NCBI RefSeq assembly: GCF_014644315.1
Contig: NZ_BMKL01000001.1
Span: 310,001-374,000, forward strand
Reading direction: 5' to 3'
DNA length: 64,000 bases
Origin: Tsuneonella deserti
GTDB taxonomy: Bacteria > Pseudomonadota > Alphaproteobacteria > Sphingomonadales > Sphingomonadaceae
Under the pieces are notes generated by a model. That model did not search any database, was not told where the DNA came from, and saw only the letters and a program-made list of their open reading frames with translations. Made by a program: the position numbers and the translations under genes. Positions 36,311 through 46,200 of the stretch are shown one piece after another (the stretch's first letter is position 1; every line of letters starts with the position of its first letter).

Positions 36311-37975
36311 ATGACTATTGTTACGACTGACACCGACCACGTTACGTGCGAAGCCGACCAGCGAGCCATTGTTCTCCCCCCTGCTGCCATCACCGAGGCA
36401 ACGCAGTTGCAGAGGCAGACCGGCGACCTGTTCGCCCTCGAGGGGACAGCCACTGAAAACCGCGCGAAGCTGCACTTCGACATCTTCAACTACGTCGAGC
36501 GATATGACCGCGACGCCGTAGAGGAGCTGGCTCGAGACAACGAGTTCAGCAGCACGTCGAAGGCACTGAATTGCCATCTGCTCGCGCAATTTCTCACCGG
36601 CATCAACGTCAACGAAAAGGGCATCTCGCAGGCGGAGAAGGCCAGCCGTCAGACGCGTGTTCGGCCCTTTGCGCTCGTTCTCGAAGGCCTGCGGAAGCGC
36701 CGCAGCGAGCACGCCCATCTGGAATTCGATGCTTGGCTCAAATGGTATCTGAGGGAAGGGCAGCAAGTTGGCCTGATCAAGCAACTCGTCGGCGAAAGCT
36801 CGAAATCCGACAAGGTGCCCGAGGCCAAACCCACGCCCGACAGCATAGTGGAAGACGCCTTTGAAAGCGCAGCCGCAGTTAAGCTTCCCGGAGATTTATC
36901 TGATCTCGACCTTATTCCGGGGCGGCCCATGCTCGTCATGCTTCGCCAAGATGCATCTGGCATCATCGCAGTCCCCCTTCCGAAAGCCGGGAGTAGTGCC
37001 GTGGCGAGCGTGGCGGGCTATCGGTCCACGGGGCTCGAAAGGGCACCAGCACCGTTGCGCGTATGGCACCTGCTTATGACTGTCGGGATGGCGATCGTCC
37101 CGGACGCGACCAGCGATGAACCGATATCGGCTCTGGAACCCGATGACGAGCCGAACGAGGCGACGCCGATGCTTCCTGCCAATGCGATCTATCTTTGGGA
37201 TGGCAGCGGATTTTCGGTTGCGTCCGCTCGGTCGCGCGACACGCGCATTGTGGAAGTGGTCCCGCTTCATGGTGTTGATCTCGGGCTTAGTCATGGGACC
37301 GTGCGCTTCATCGACAAAAGGACGCGAAACACGATGGCAGCGCGGCTTATCCAGCCAACGATCTGCGCTGGCTATGGCGGCGAGAAGGGCATCTCCGTGG
37401 AGGACAGGAACGGCCGTGCTCGCGTGAAGTTCGCGCACACCGACAGGGAATTGAGCGGACATCTCGCGCTTCCCACGTTGGCCGAATTCCGGACGAACTG
37501 GACGAGTCGAGTGAGCACTCATTTCGCGCCCCACGCAGAGGCGATTATGGACGAAGCCGCAGTCATCGAGTTCACTTCGACCTTCCTTGCGATGCTTGCG
37601 GGCAAGCACAAGTCAGACGCGGAGATTGCAATCACGATTTCGGACGGAAAGATCGCGTTCAAGCGCGACAAAGCCAAGAGCACGCCCTTCGCCGCCGAGG
37701 CCGCGGGCTCCGCAACCGCTCGTGTCATGCAGAGCGATCTCTTGGCCGTAGTTCCGTCACTGCTAGCTCTCGAACGCACCGGCAATCTCTCATGGGAACT
37801 CGACCCGAAGGGCCTGCTCATGGTTGAAGTTTCGACCGACGCTGCGATCATTCGCGCTTACGTCCAAACGCTCGAAGAAGGTCGCGACACTCGATCGCGA
37901 TCACTGCTGGACAGGGTGCGCGCGCCTTTGCCGACTTCGGCCTCGCTAGCTGAAACACCTGCGCTCGCAGCCTGA
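36311..37975 (+). CDS. Unknown 554-residue protein paired with a TGT/DpdA-like gene
   Basis: I do not recognise the family. From ATG 36311 (GAGG upstream) the protein has an N-terminal helical part with a basic segment (LLAQFLTGINVNEKGISQAE, KASRQTRVRPFALVLEGLRK), a middle part with beta strands (GRPMLVMLRQDASGIIAVPL, HGTVRFIDKRTRN) and a C-terminal third of alternating strands and helices (DAEIAITISDGKIAFKRD, MQSDLLAVVPSLLALERTG, LSWELDPKGLLMVEV). The last part recalls a sliding-clamp domain, but this is only an impression. No signal peptide, membrane segment or catalytic motif is visible. It lies 61 bases upstream of the transglycosylase-like gene on the same strand, suggesting a shared role. 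Confidence 0.75.
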   Translation: MTIVTTDTDHVTCEADQRAIVLPPAAITEATQLQRQTGDLFALEGTATENRAKLHFDIFNYVERYDRDAVEELARDNEFSSTSKALNCHLLAQFLTGINVNEKGISQAEKASRQTRVRPFALVLEGLRKRRSEHAHLEFDAWLKWYLREGQQVGLIKQLVGESSKSDKVPEAKPTPDSIVEDAFESAAAVKLPGDLSDLDLIPGRPMLVMLRQDASGIIAVPLPKAGSSAVASVAGYRSTGLERAPAPLRVWHLLMTVGMAIVPDATSDEPISALEPDDEPNEATPMLPANAIYLWDGSGFSVASARSRDTRIVEVVPLHGVDLGLSHGTVRFIDKRTRNTMAARLIQPTICAGYGGEKGISVEDRNGRARVKFAHTDRELSGHLALPTLAEFRTNWTSRVSTHFAPHAEAIMDEAAVIEFTSTFLAMLAGKHKSDAEIAITISDGKIAFKRDKAKSTPFAAEAAGSATARVMQSDLLAVVPSLLALERTGNLSWELDPKGLLMVEVSTDAAIIRAYVQTLEEGRDTRSRSLLDRVRAPLPTSASLAETPALAA

Positions 37976-37987
37976 CCAAACATTGCT

Positions 37988-38012
37988 CCGCGATGTGGTG
38001 ATCGCATCGCGG
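37988..38012 (+). promoter_or_regulatory. Intercistronic hairpin
   Basis: Perfect 8-bp arms CCGCGATG / CATCGCGG around a 9-nt loop, 12 bases after the upstream stop and 24 bases before ATG 38037. No T-run follows. It may be an RNA processing or stability element that sets the ratio of the two proteins. Confidence 0.5.
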
Positions 38013-38036
38013 GGCTATCGACTTTGGGAATTCAAC

Positions 38037-39281
38037 ATGACGTTCGATTATCGGGCGCGGCAACATGGTCGCGCCATTTATCTGGTTGCCGGACAGGAAG
38101 GGTTGCACGCGCTGCCCCGTAAACCAGCCTCAGCAATTCGTGGAGGCGAGTTGCCGGCGGGGTTGGCCTCGCCGGCTGATCTCGACTTTCTCGATCCGGC
38201 CAACCCCTTCTTTGTGACCGACCGTGCGCTGTTTTCGTTCGGCCAATTCCTCGGCCGCAAGACACCCCCGGGGATCTTCGACAAGCGGCCGGGGATCACC
38301 ATCCTTGGGGACAGCGGGGGTTTTCAGCTCATCGACAAGCCCGCTCTTTGGAATGGCGAAGCGACCTGCGCCGAAGCGCTTGCTTGGCTAGAAAAGCACG
38401 CGGACGAGGCCATGACGCTCGACATCCCTACGGGCGCCATCGGTTGCAATCCGCTGTTCCCCGATTTTGCCTCGTGCTTGACGACGACAATGACAAACAA
38501 CGCCTACTTCCACGCGAATGCGGCAGGCCAGACGCGCTTCCTAACGGTCGTTCAGGGCCGCAACCGGAAGGAGGTGTTAGCGTGGTATGACGCTGTGAAA
38601 ACGCAGCCGTTCGATGGCGGATGGGCGCTCGGGGGCGGGACGCGGAGCGACTATGTGCTGCTCACCGAACTGCTCCACGCGATGATTCAGGACGGGCTAC
38701 TAGGATGCCGCAATCGCCTTCACGTCCTCGGCACCAGCACGCTCACGCAGTCGGTGATGCTATCAGCGCTGCAAAGGTCCGTCCGCGCCCTGCCCGGCCA
38801 AGCGGAATTCCAGATCACGTTCGATACGGCCAATCCGTCGTTGAAGATGGTCTTTGGGCAACTGGTAGGGCACCCGCTGATAACGCCTGACGCCAGCGGA
38901 CGACCGGGCGAGTTTAGGGACCGCACGTTCAAGACGCCGACGCATTCGGACTTCTCGCCAGACGACCGCCGAGCACTGCCGATAAAGTGCAGCCGCATCG
39001 CCGAACGGCTAACGATCGGCGACCTCTGCGCTCGTCCGGGCATCGGGAAGAACAGCCCGTGGGACGATTTGGCGCGGGCACTCGTGACCCACCATAACGT
39101 GGATGCGACACTCCGGGCCATCGACGAGGCAAACTCGATCATGGAGCTGCCGACGCACCTCGCGGTTCAGGTCGCGCCAGTACACGTCGTGCGGTCCTAT
39201 CAGGCACTTCTGACGGCCTTCCGGCACTCAAATCCGGTGGCGCACGTACGACGCGAAGCGAATTCATTTGCGAAGCTGTAA
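38037..39281 (+). CDS. tRNA-guanine transglycosylase-like protein, DpdA-type (DNA 7-deazaguanine) candidate
   Basis: A 414-residue TIM-barrel-like protein. The TGT hallmark DSGGFQL occurs at about residue 85 (ITILGDSGGFQLI). LDIPTGAIG, the VVQGRNRKEVLAWYDAVK strand-helix, GGWALGGGTRSDYVLL and ITFDTANPS match in order the substrate-binding and second-Asp regions of TGT enzymes. The CxCxxC...H zinc site of bacterial Tgt is not visible. The cell's housekeeping Tgt would be a separate enzyme, so this island copy more likely belongs to the DpdA-like group that exchanges guanine for preQ0-type bases in DNA (established for dpd clusters). None of the other dpd proteins is recognised nearby. Assignment to the TGT superfamily is strong; the DNA target is inference. 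Confidence 0.78.
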   Translation: MTFDYRARQHGRAIYLVAGQEGLHALPRKPASAIRGGELPAGLASPADLDFLDPANPFFVTDRALFSFGQFLGRKTPPGIFDKRPGITILGDSGGFQLIDKPALWNGEATCAEALAWLEKHADEAMTLDIPTGAIGCNPLFPDFASCLTTTMTNNAYFHANAAGQTRFLTVVQGRNRKEVLAWYDAVKTQPFDGGWALGGGTRSDYVLLTELLHAMIQDGLLGCRNRLHVLGTSTLTQSVMLSALQRSVRALPGQAEFQITFDTANPSLKMVFGQLVGHPLITPDASGRPGEFRDRTFKTPTHSDFSPDDRRALPIKCSRIAERLTIGDLCARPGIGKNSPWDDLARALVTHHNVDATLRAIDEANSIMELPTHLAVQVAPVHVVRSYQALLTAFRHSNPVAHVRREANSFAKL

Positions 39282-39283
39282 GC

Positions 39284-39300
39284 ACATGTGAACTTCACAT
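39284..39300. repeat. 17-bp palindrome, right copy
   Basis: CATGTGAA-c-TTCACATG, three bases after the transglycosylase-like stop. It pairs with the copy at 35927-35943, 3.36 kb away. It is followed by a G/C block (GAGGGGCCCCCC), and a GGGCCCCCC block also occurs near 36131. Confidence 0.8.
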
Positions 39301-39336
39301 GAGAGGGGCCCCCCGGTGGAAGGCCGGGGCGCCCTG

Positions 39337-39870
39337 CTACGCCAGCGCTCGGTAAACGCTTGTGCGACTGATTCCGAGCGCAGCGGCAATGACGGTGGGC
39401 TTTGTCCCCTCGCCATGCAGCCGGCGCACTTCTCCATCGTCTACTGTGCGCTTGCGTCCCTTGTAAACGCCGCGCTCCTTTGCGCGGGCAATGCCCTCGC
39501 GCTGGCGCTCGCGGCGCAAATCGTTCTCGAACTCCGCGACCGCCCCCAAGATCGCGAGCGTCAGTTTGCCGGTGCTCGTGGACGTGTCGATGGACTGGCG
39601 CAGGCAGTGGAACGCAACCCCTTCGCGCGTCAGGCGTTCCAGCATCGCGTAGAGATCGGACAGCGAACGCGCGAAGCGGTCGAGCCGCACGACAACGAGT
39701 GTGTCGCCATCGCGTACGAATTCCAGCATTTCGGTAAGCCCCGTCCTGGCGGTATTGGTGCCGGTGGCCTTGTCCGTAAAGATGCGCTCACATCCATGCG
39801 CCTCCAGCTCAGCAAGCTGAACATCGAGATTTTGATCGGATGTGGACACTCGGGCATAGCCGACGATCAT
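39337..39870 (-). CDS. Serine recombinase (resolvase/invertase family)
   Basis: A 177-residue small serine recombinase. It begins MIVGYARVSTSDQNLDVQL, with the catalytic Ser in RVSTSDQN, the conserved Arg residues in VVVRLDRFARSLSDLY and LRRERQREGIARAKERG, and a C-terminal helix-turn-helix (TKPTVIAAALGISRTSVYRAL). Length is normal for Tn3-type resolvases and Hin/Gin invertases. ATG 39870 fits the family start. No transposase gene is next to it. The nearby 17-bp palindrome pair is a possible but unproven target. Marks the region as mobile. Confidence 0.93.
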   Translation of the reverse strand: MIVGYARVSTSDQNLDVQLAELEAHGCERIFTDKATGTNTARTGLTEMLEFVRDGDTLVVVRLDRFARSLSDLYAMLERLTREGVAFHCLRQSIDTSTSTGKLTLAILGAVAEFENDLRRERQREGIARAKERGVYKGRKRTVDDGEVRRLHGEGTKPTVIAAALGISRTSVYRALA

Positions 39871-40280
39871 GGACTGCTCCTGTAGCAATAGGGCTTAAGA
39901 CCCACTGCCGGTGCTGTCACATTACTCGGAAAACGACCTTTTTGTTATGCTCTCGCTCAGGCGCGGCGATGTCGCGCACGAGTATACCTATCCAGCGCCT
40001 GGTGAATGGCCTTTCAGGATGCTGCCGCGGCTCGTCGAATATTCGGTGTAGGGTGGAAGGCGGACGAACGATCTGGCTGACCTATGGCAGCTGCTGGGCC
40101 GCTTACTGCCAGGCCGCTTTCGAGCGACACAGGCCGGGGAAGCCGCCATTACGCTACCTCCCTATCCAAATTGATCGCGAGTGTCAGTCTGGGATCAGAT
40201 ATATAATTCGTTGTTCGCGGATGGCCAAGGATACGCCAGCCGTACGGTTCGTTATGATCCCCAGACAGCGAGGATCCACG
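39871..40280 (+). other. Intergenic region before the catalase gene
   Basis: 410 bases with no confident gene. A short open stretch near 40055-40171 reads LADLWQLLGRLLPGRFRA and then TQAGEAAITLPPYPN before a stop; it looks like a fragment of a decayed gene but I cannot name it. A TATAAT box at 40202-40207 is a likely -10 element of the catalase promoter, about 75 bases upstream of its start; no matching -35 box at 16-18 bases is obvious. Confidence 0.45.
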
Positions 40281-42377
40281 ATGCCCAAGACAACCAAGCA
40301 AGCAAAGGGTTCGAAAGCGCCCGCCTCAAGGAACACCATCGGAAAGGGCGGCGATACCCACCAGGCCGGTGGCCCACCGCTGACCACCAATTTCGGCGTA
40401 CCTATCAGCGACAATCAGAACAGCCTGAAGGCCGGCGCGCGGGGGCCGGTCCTGCTAGAAGATTTCCATCTCCGCGAGAAAATCTTCCATTTTGACCACG
40501 AGCGCATTCCGGAGCGCATCGTGCACGCCCGCGGCTCGGGTGCGCACGGGTTCTTCGAATGCACCGATCCCATCCCGGACCTGTCGCGTGCCTCCCTGTT
40601 TGCGGAGAAGGGCAAGAGGACGCCGGTCTTTACGCGGTTCTCTACCGTGGCGGGCTCGAAAGGGTCCAAGGATACCCCCCGCGACGTGCGCGGCTTCGCG
40701 GTCAAGTTCTATACGGACGAAGGCAACTGGGATCTGGTCGGCAACAACATGCCGGTATTCTTTATCCAGGATGCGATCAAGTTTCCCGACCTGGTTCACG
40801 CCGTGAAACCGGAAGCCGACCGCATGTTCCCCCAGGCGGCCAGTGCGCACGACACCTTCTGGGACTTCGTGTCGCTGATGCCGGAATCGACCCACATGCT
40901 GACCTGGTTGATGTCGGACTTCGCCCTGCCGCGCTCCTTTCGGACGATGCAGGGGTTCGGGGTGCACACCTTTCGGTTGGTCAATGAGGCGGGCGAATCC
41001 ACGTTCGTCAAATTCCACTGGCGTCCGCGCCAGGGAACTCAGTCGACTACTTGGGACGAAGCCGTCAAGATTTCGGGAGCCGACCCGGACTTTCTCCGGC
41101 GGGATCTTTGGGAAGCGATCCAGAAGGGCGATTTTCCCGAATGGGATTTCGCCATCCAGGCATTCGACCTCGACACCGCTCGGTCGCTGCCGTTCGACGT
41201 GCTGGATGCGAGCAAGCTGATCCCTGAGGAGATCGTTCCCTTGCGCGTGATTGGCCGGATGGTGCTCGACCGCTGGCCGGACAATTTCTTTGCTGAAACC
41301 GAACAGGTCGCGTTCCTGCCGCACAACGTCGTTCCCGGAATCGATTTCACCAACGATCCTCTGCTGCAGGGAAGGTTGTTCTCTTACCTCGACACGCAGA
41401 AGTCTCGGCTCGGAACGACCAACTTCTTCCAGATCCCGGTGAATCAGCCGAAGTGTCCGTTCGCCAATCTGAACCGCGACGGCACGATGCAGATGGCAGT
41501 TCCCAAGGGCCGCGCAAACTACGAGCCGAATAGCCTCGATCAGGCCGGGGAAGAACCGGGGCCGCGCGAAGATCCGGTCAACGGGTTCACCAGCTTCCGC
41601 GGCAGCGGCGAAGATAACGACGCCAGCGAGAAGCTTCGGGTACGGCCCGAGAGCTTCGCCGATCACTTCAGTCAGGCTCGGATGATGTTCGCCTCGCAAA
41701 CTTCCATCGAGCAGGCACACATGGCTTCGGCGTTCGTATTCGAACTTTCGAAGGTCGAACTGGAGCACGTCCGCACGCGTATGCTTTCGCAATTGCGCAA
41801 TGTCGACGAGGGCCTGGCGAAGCGGGTGGCCGACGGACTGGCGATGCCGCTACCCAAGGCGGCCGCGGCCGTTGCCCCGACGCTAGACCTAGATGCCTCC
41901 GACAAGCTTTCGATCGTCAAGCAGGGCGATCCTCCGATGAAGGGCCGCAAGGTTGGCATTCTGTTCGACGAGGGGTCCGACAAGGCCGCGCTCGACAAGC
42001 TCGGCAAGGCTGTGATCGATGCGGGAGGAACCCCGTTTTTCGTGGCCCCGAAGGTCGGCGAACTCAAACTAAAGGGCGGCACCATGAAGGCAGACGGCCA
42101 GCTTGCCGGCAGCCCCTCGGTCCTGTTCGACGCGGTCGCCTGCGCGATCATGCCAGATCAGGCGAAGAAACTGTCTACGGATGGCGCCGCGCTTCAGTGG
42201 TTTATGGATGCCCACGGGCACGCAAAGACGATCGGCTACTGCCCCGCGACAAAGGAATTCATCCTCGACAAGCTGGGGATTGAGCCGGACTCCGGCGTGA
42301 TACCCAACGCCGAGTTTCCCAATGTCGCGCCCGCGCGGCACTGGGAGCGGGAGCCGAAGGTACGCATGTTGGCCTAG
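40281..42377 (+). CDS. katE: Large-subunit catalase (HPII/KatE type)
   Basis: A 698-residue haem catalase of clade 2, removing hydrogen peroxide in the cytoplasm. Visible features: the active-site His in RIVHARGSGAHGFFE, Asn in GNNMPVFFIQD, the proximal haem Tyr in RLFSYLDTQKSRLG, plus the extra C-terminal flavodoxin/DJ-1-like domain (about 550-698; GRKVGILFDEGSDKAALDKL) that distinguishes large-subunit enzymes. ATG 40281 has a GAGG site and gives the expected N-terminal Lys-rich extension. Lies inside the island, so it is probably accessory. Confidence 0.96.
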   Translation: MPKTTKQAKGSKAPASRNTIGKGGDTHQAGGPPLTTNFGVPISDNQNSLKAGARGPVLLEDFHLREKIFHFDHERIPERIVHARGSGAHGFFECTDPIPDLSRASLFAEKGKRTPVFTRFSTVAGSKGSKDTPRDVRGFAVKFYTDEGNWDLVGNNMPVFFIQDAIKFPDLVHAVKPEADRMFPQAASAHDTFWDFVSLMPESTHMLTWLMSDFALPRSFRTMQGFGVHTFRLVNEAGESTFVKFHWRPRQGTQSTTWDEAVKISGADPDFLRRDLWEAIQKGDFPEWDFAIQAFDLDTARSLPFDVLDASKLIPEEIVPLRVIGRMVLDRWPDNFFAETEQVAFLPHNVVPGIDFTNDPLLQGRLFSYLDTQKSRLGTTNFFQIPVNQPKCPFANLNRDGTMQMAVPKGRANYEPNSLDQAGEEPGPREDPVNGFTSFRGSGEDNDASEKLRVRPESFADHFSQARMMFASQTSIEQAHMASAFVFELSKVELEHVRTRMLSQLRNVDEGLAKRVADGLAMPLPKAAAAVAPTLDLDASDKLSIVKQGDPPMKGRKVGILFDEGSDKAALDKLGKAVIDAGGTPFFVAPKVGELKLKGGTMKADGQLAGSPSVLFDAVACAIMPDQAKKLSTDGAALQWFMDAHGHAKTIGYCPATKEFILDKLGIEPDSGVIPNAEFPNVAPARHWEREPKVRMLA

Positions 42378-43207
42378 TCCGCGCCCTGATGAGTGCTGGC
42401 TCGCCCTCCGTGTCAGTGCTGGAAAGCGTCGACGACCTCCACCGCGAATAGCGGTCTGGTCTGCCAACGGGCGTTCGCAGGAATTGTCTAGAACTGGGCG
42501 GAAAGCGGTCCCTGACGACCGCTGGATCGAGCGGCAGGGTTTGGGCCGTTAGCTGACTGGCAGCTCATGGCTCGTTGAGAGCGCTAAGCTGCCATTCTGA
42601 AACCGATTGATGGCGGACCTTCAGCCAGCGCTGCGATTGCCCGATGCAGCTCATCAGTACGTACGACAATCTTTTAGCGCATCGGCACCGAGAACGCCGG
42701 CTGGAGCCAAGGCCGGGAGGTTTCCCGTTCCAGTCAGGGGCCCGGGTGGACGTTATTGTTCGGTCGCTACTTCGTCCTTCACGTCACCGCCAAGGTAGAA
42801 ACACACTTCAGACCAAAATCGTCGAGCATGCCGGACCCATGCAGGCCTACTCTCATTCGGAGCTGAGCTACTTGAAAAGAAGATCGGATCCGCCTGATCC
42901 CAAGTGCACTGGAATAGTCATCATCCGAGAAGTGACCTAAACGCCGGGCATGGGCAGTTTGCTGCTAGTGCCGACTGCCAGCACCGAACGAGTTTAAGCC
43001 ACGCTCGAAGGAAACACGATTCCTGGACGCCCGAACTTCGGTCGGCAAGAAAGTTTCATACACCGAGCGCACGGCAGCCCAAAAGTCCGATTCTCCTTAC
43101 CAAAATCGACATATTGCCCACCGCCCTATTGCCAGATGACGGTAAACTGCTTTAGCTTCCCGTTCGAAGGTGCCGCGACAGATGGCGCCTCGAGTGGAGA
43201 GATGCGA
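42378..43207. other. Intergenic region, no gene recognised
   Basis: 830 bases between the catalase and the TonB-dependent receptor. Open frames here (such as 42644-42940 plus) have no recognisable motif, odd composition and no ribosome site, so I see no supported gene. The 3' part must contain the receptor promoter. Confidence 0.6.
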
Positions 43208-46200
43208 ATGAGGATCAAGGCCGCCCTGCTTGCCGGCATTTGTGCGTCGGTTGCTTCAGTTCCCGCATATGCCCAGGACGATACGTCTACCGACTCCGTT
43301 GGAGGCGAGGAGGGCAACGTCATTGTTGTCACGGCGCAACGCCGGGCCGAGGCTCTGCAGAACGTGCCGATCGCGGTTAGCGCATTCACGGCCGAAGCGC
43401 TCGAGGCACAGCAGATCAAGACCACGTCGGACCTCCAGCTCACGCTGCCGAACGTCACGTTCACGAAGACGAACTTCACCAGCTCGAGCTTCACTATCCG
43501 CGGGATCGGCGACCTGTGCGTCGGCGTGTCATGCGACAGCGCGACGGCAATTCACCTGAACGACGCCCCCCTATTCGGCACTCGCCTGTTCGAAGGTGAG
43601 TTCTATGATCTTGCCCAGATCGAGGTCCTGCGCGGGCCGCAGGGCACACTGTTTGGGCGCAACGCCACCTCTGGGGTGGTCAACATCCGAACCGCGCGGC
43701 CCGACCTCAGCGGCTTTGGCGCAGCCGGCGAGGCCGAGTACGGCAATTACAACAGCATCAAGGTCAAGGGGATGGTGAACCTTCCCGTTGGCGAAACCCT
43801 CGGGGTCCGCATTGCCGGGTTCTACCTCAACCGTGACGGTTACACCTTCAACCAGTTCAACGGCGATCGTTACGACGACCGCGACATGTACGGGATTCGA
43901 GGCTCCGTGCGGTGGGAGCCTTCGAGCAGCACGACGGTCGATCTCGTGGCGCAGTATTTCCACGAGAACGACAAGCGCATGCGCATTCAGAAGCAGCTGT
44001 GCCAGCGCGACCCGACCGGCGTGCTTGGTTGCCTTAACTCGCGTCTCGACAACAGCTTTACCAATGGCAACTCGACCCTGGGGGCGATCTTCGCGTCGCA
44101 GGAATTCTTCCGCATCCGCGGTGTGCCAGCCGGACAGACGCCGCTCACTCCCAACTTCTCGACGGGGAGCCTTTACGGGACGGACGTATTCGCTGCCGCT
44201 CCTAACCCCGAAGATCCTCGGGTTATAAACACCGGGTTTGAGCCCAATTACTTCGCGGAGGAGTGGATCGTCCAAGGCCAAGTCAACCAAGAGCTTGGGG
44301 GCGGCCTTAACGTGAAGCTGGGGGGCAATTGGCAGAAGGTCAAAGTCGACGCGCAGCAAGATTACAACAACGCTGCGCAAAGCCGCGCTCCGCTGCAAAA
44401 TGGGCTAAACAACCTCGCTGCGGCAGCCGCCGGCGCGTTCGGTCCTGTTTTGCAGGCCTATCTCAAGCCGATCGCGGCTCGCCTGATTCCTGACGGTCCC
44501 AATGGGAAGCTCTGCGCCTCGCAGTCTGACCCGAACCTTGTTGGCGTGTTCGGAGCCGCAAACAACTCGATCTGTTCAATGAACCCGCTCGCTTTCGACC
44601 GGTCGAACGCGTTTCAGACCAGTTGGACCGGAGAAGCCATCGTCAGTTCCGACTGGGACGGGATGTTCAACTTCCTGCTCGGAGGGATCTACGGAAAGCT
44701 TCACCTCGATGAGAGCAGCTATTACGTAAACGCGTTCGGGCTCGACTATGCGGCCGGCGTTCTCGGGGCCCTTGGCGCGGCCGGTGCGGGAATTCCGCCC
44801 GGGCCTGAAACTTCGTATTTCTTGGGCTCGCCGTTCTACCGCAACACGTCCGACGACCTGAAAGTCACGACATACGGCATATTCGGAGAGACTTACGTTG
44901 AAATCAACGACAAGCTCAAGCTGACACTAGGCTTGCGCTATAACCATGACGAGAAATCGGTCAGGGCCCGCACGCCCCTGTTCGTGGATGCGGCGGGCGC
45001 TTCAGTGCTGGTGCCGACCGGTGCCACCGATCTCACCAATGCGCTTGGATACGCAAACCTCGATTATGATGCCGGGCTACCCGGGCCGCAGGAATATGCA
45101 GTTCGCAGCGCGAGCTTCGAAGCGGTCACGGGTCGCGCGGTGGTCGATTACCAGATCACTCCGTCGAACCTGCTCTATGCATCTTATTCGCGCGGCTATA
45201 AGTCGGGCGGCATCAACCCGCCGCTGTCGCCGATCTTCGCCGTGCCAGAGGCGTTCGCGCCCGAACACGTCAACGCGTTCGAGATCGGCTCGAAGAACAC
45301 CTTCGGCGGACTTCAGCTTAACCTGACCGGGTTCTACTACCAGTACAAGCAACTGCAGTTGAGCCGGATCGTAGCCCGCACCTCGGTCAACGACAATGTG
45401 GATGCCAATATCTGGGGGCTTGAAGCCGAGGCGGTGATCCATCCGGTGCCTGAGCTGACGGTGAATTTAACCGCCAGCTACCTTCATACAGAAGTCGCCT
45501 CAGACAAGTATCTGTCGAACCCCCGCGATTTTGGCGGTGGTCGTGCTGATGCGGTGATCATCAAGGATATCACCAACGCCGCCAACTGCGCAGTCGCCTC
45601 GTCCTCGGGCAGCGTTGCTGGGATCAATGCCTATGTCGCTCAGGTCAACAGCCTGATTAACGCGGGCGTCATTCCGGGAGTTTCGCCGGGCGCTGGACTG
45701 CGGGCGCCCACTTCATTCGGGCCCAATAGCGGCATCGCCTCGACCGGGGCGTTCAGCATTTGCGCTGCGCTCCAAGGGCTAGCTCCGACTCTCGGAGCTG
45801 CGTTTGGGGGTGTCGAGACCAGCACCGTAATCGACGGGGGTACATACGATTACTCCGCGGGCATCCCGGTAAACATCAAGGGCAACAAGCTGCCCGGCGC
45901 GCCCAATTACAAGGTATCGATGGGGGCCCAGTATGCCTTTCCCATCGGGCAGGCGACGCTGACTCCACGTGTGGACGTCGCTTACACGGGCGAGACTACG
46001 GGCAACGTATTCAATGGAAACGTCAACAGCATCGACAGCTTCGTGCAGGCCAACGCGCAGATCCAGCTCGATGGGCCGGACAGCCGCTGGTACGTCCGTG
46101 GTTACATCCAGAACATCTTCGACAGCACGGCCGTCACCGGACTGTACGTGACCGACCAGTCGTCCGGCAACTATACGAACATCTTTACTCTGGAGCCGAG

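Noticed and set aside
40455..41792. 445-residue minus-strand open frame over the catalase gene
   Set aside because: Antisense shadow; the plus-strand catalase is unambiguous.
42644..42940. 98-residue plus-strand open frame after the catalase
   Set aside because: No ribosome site and no recognisable content; unlikely to be a gene.
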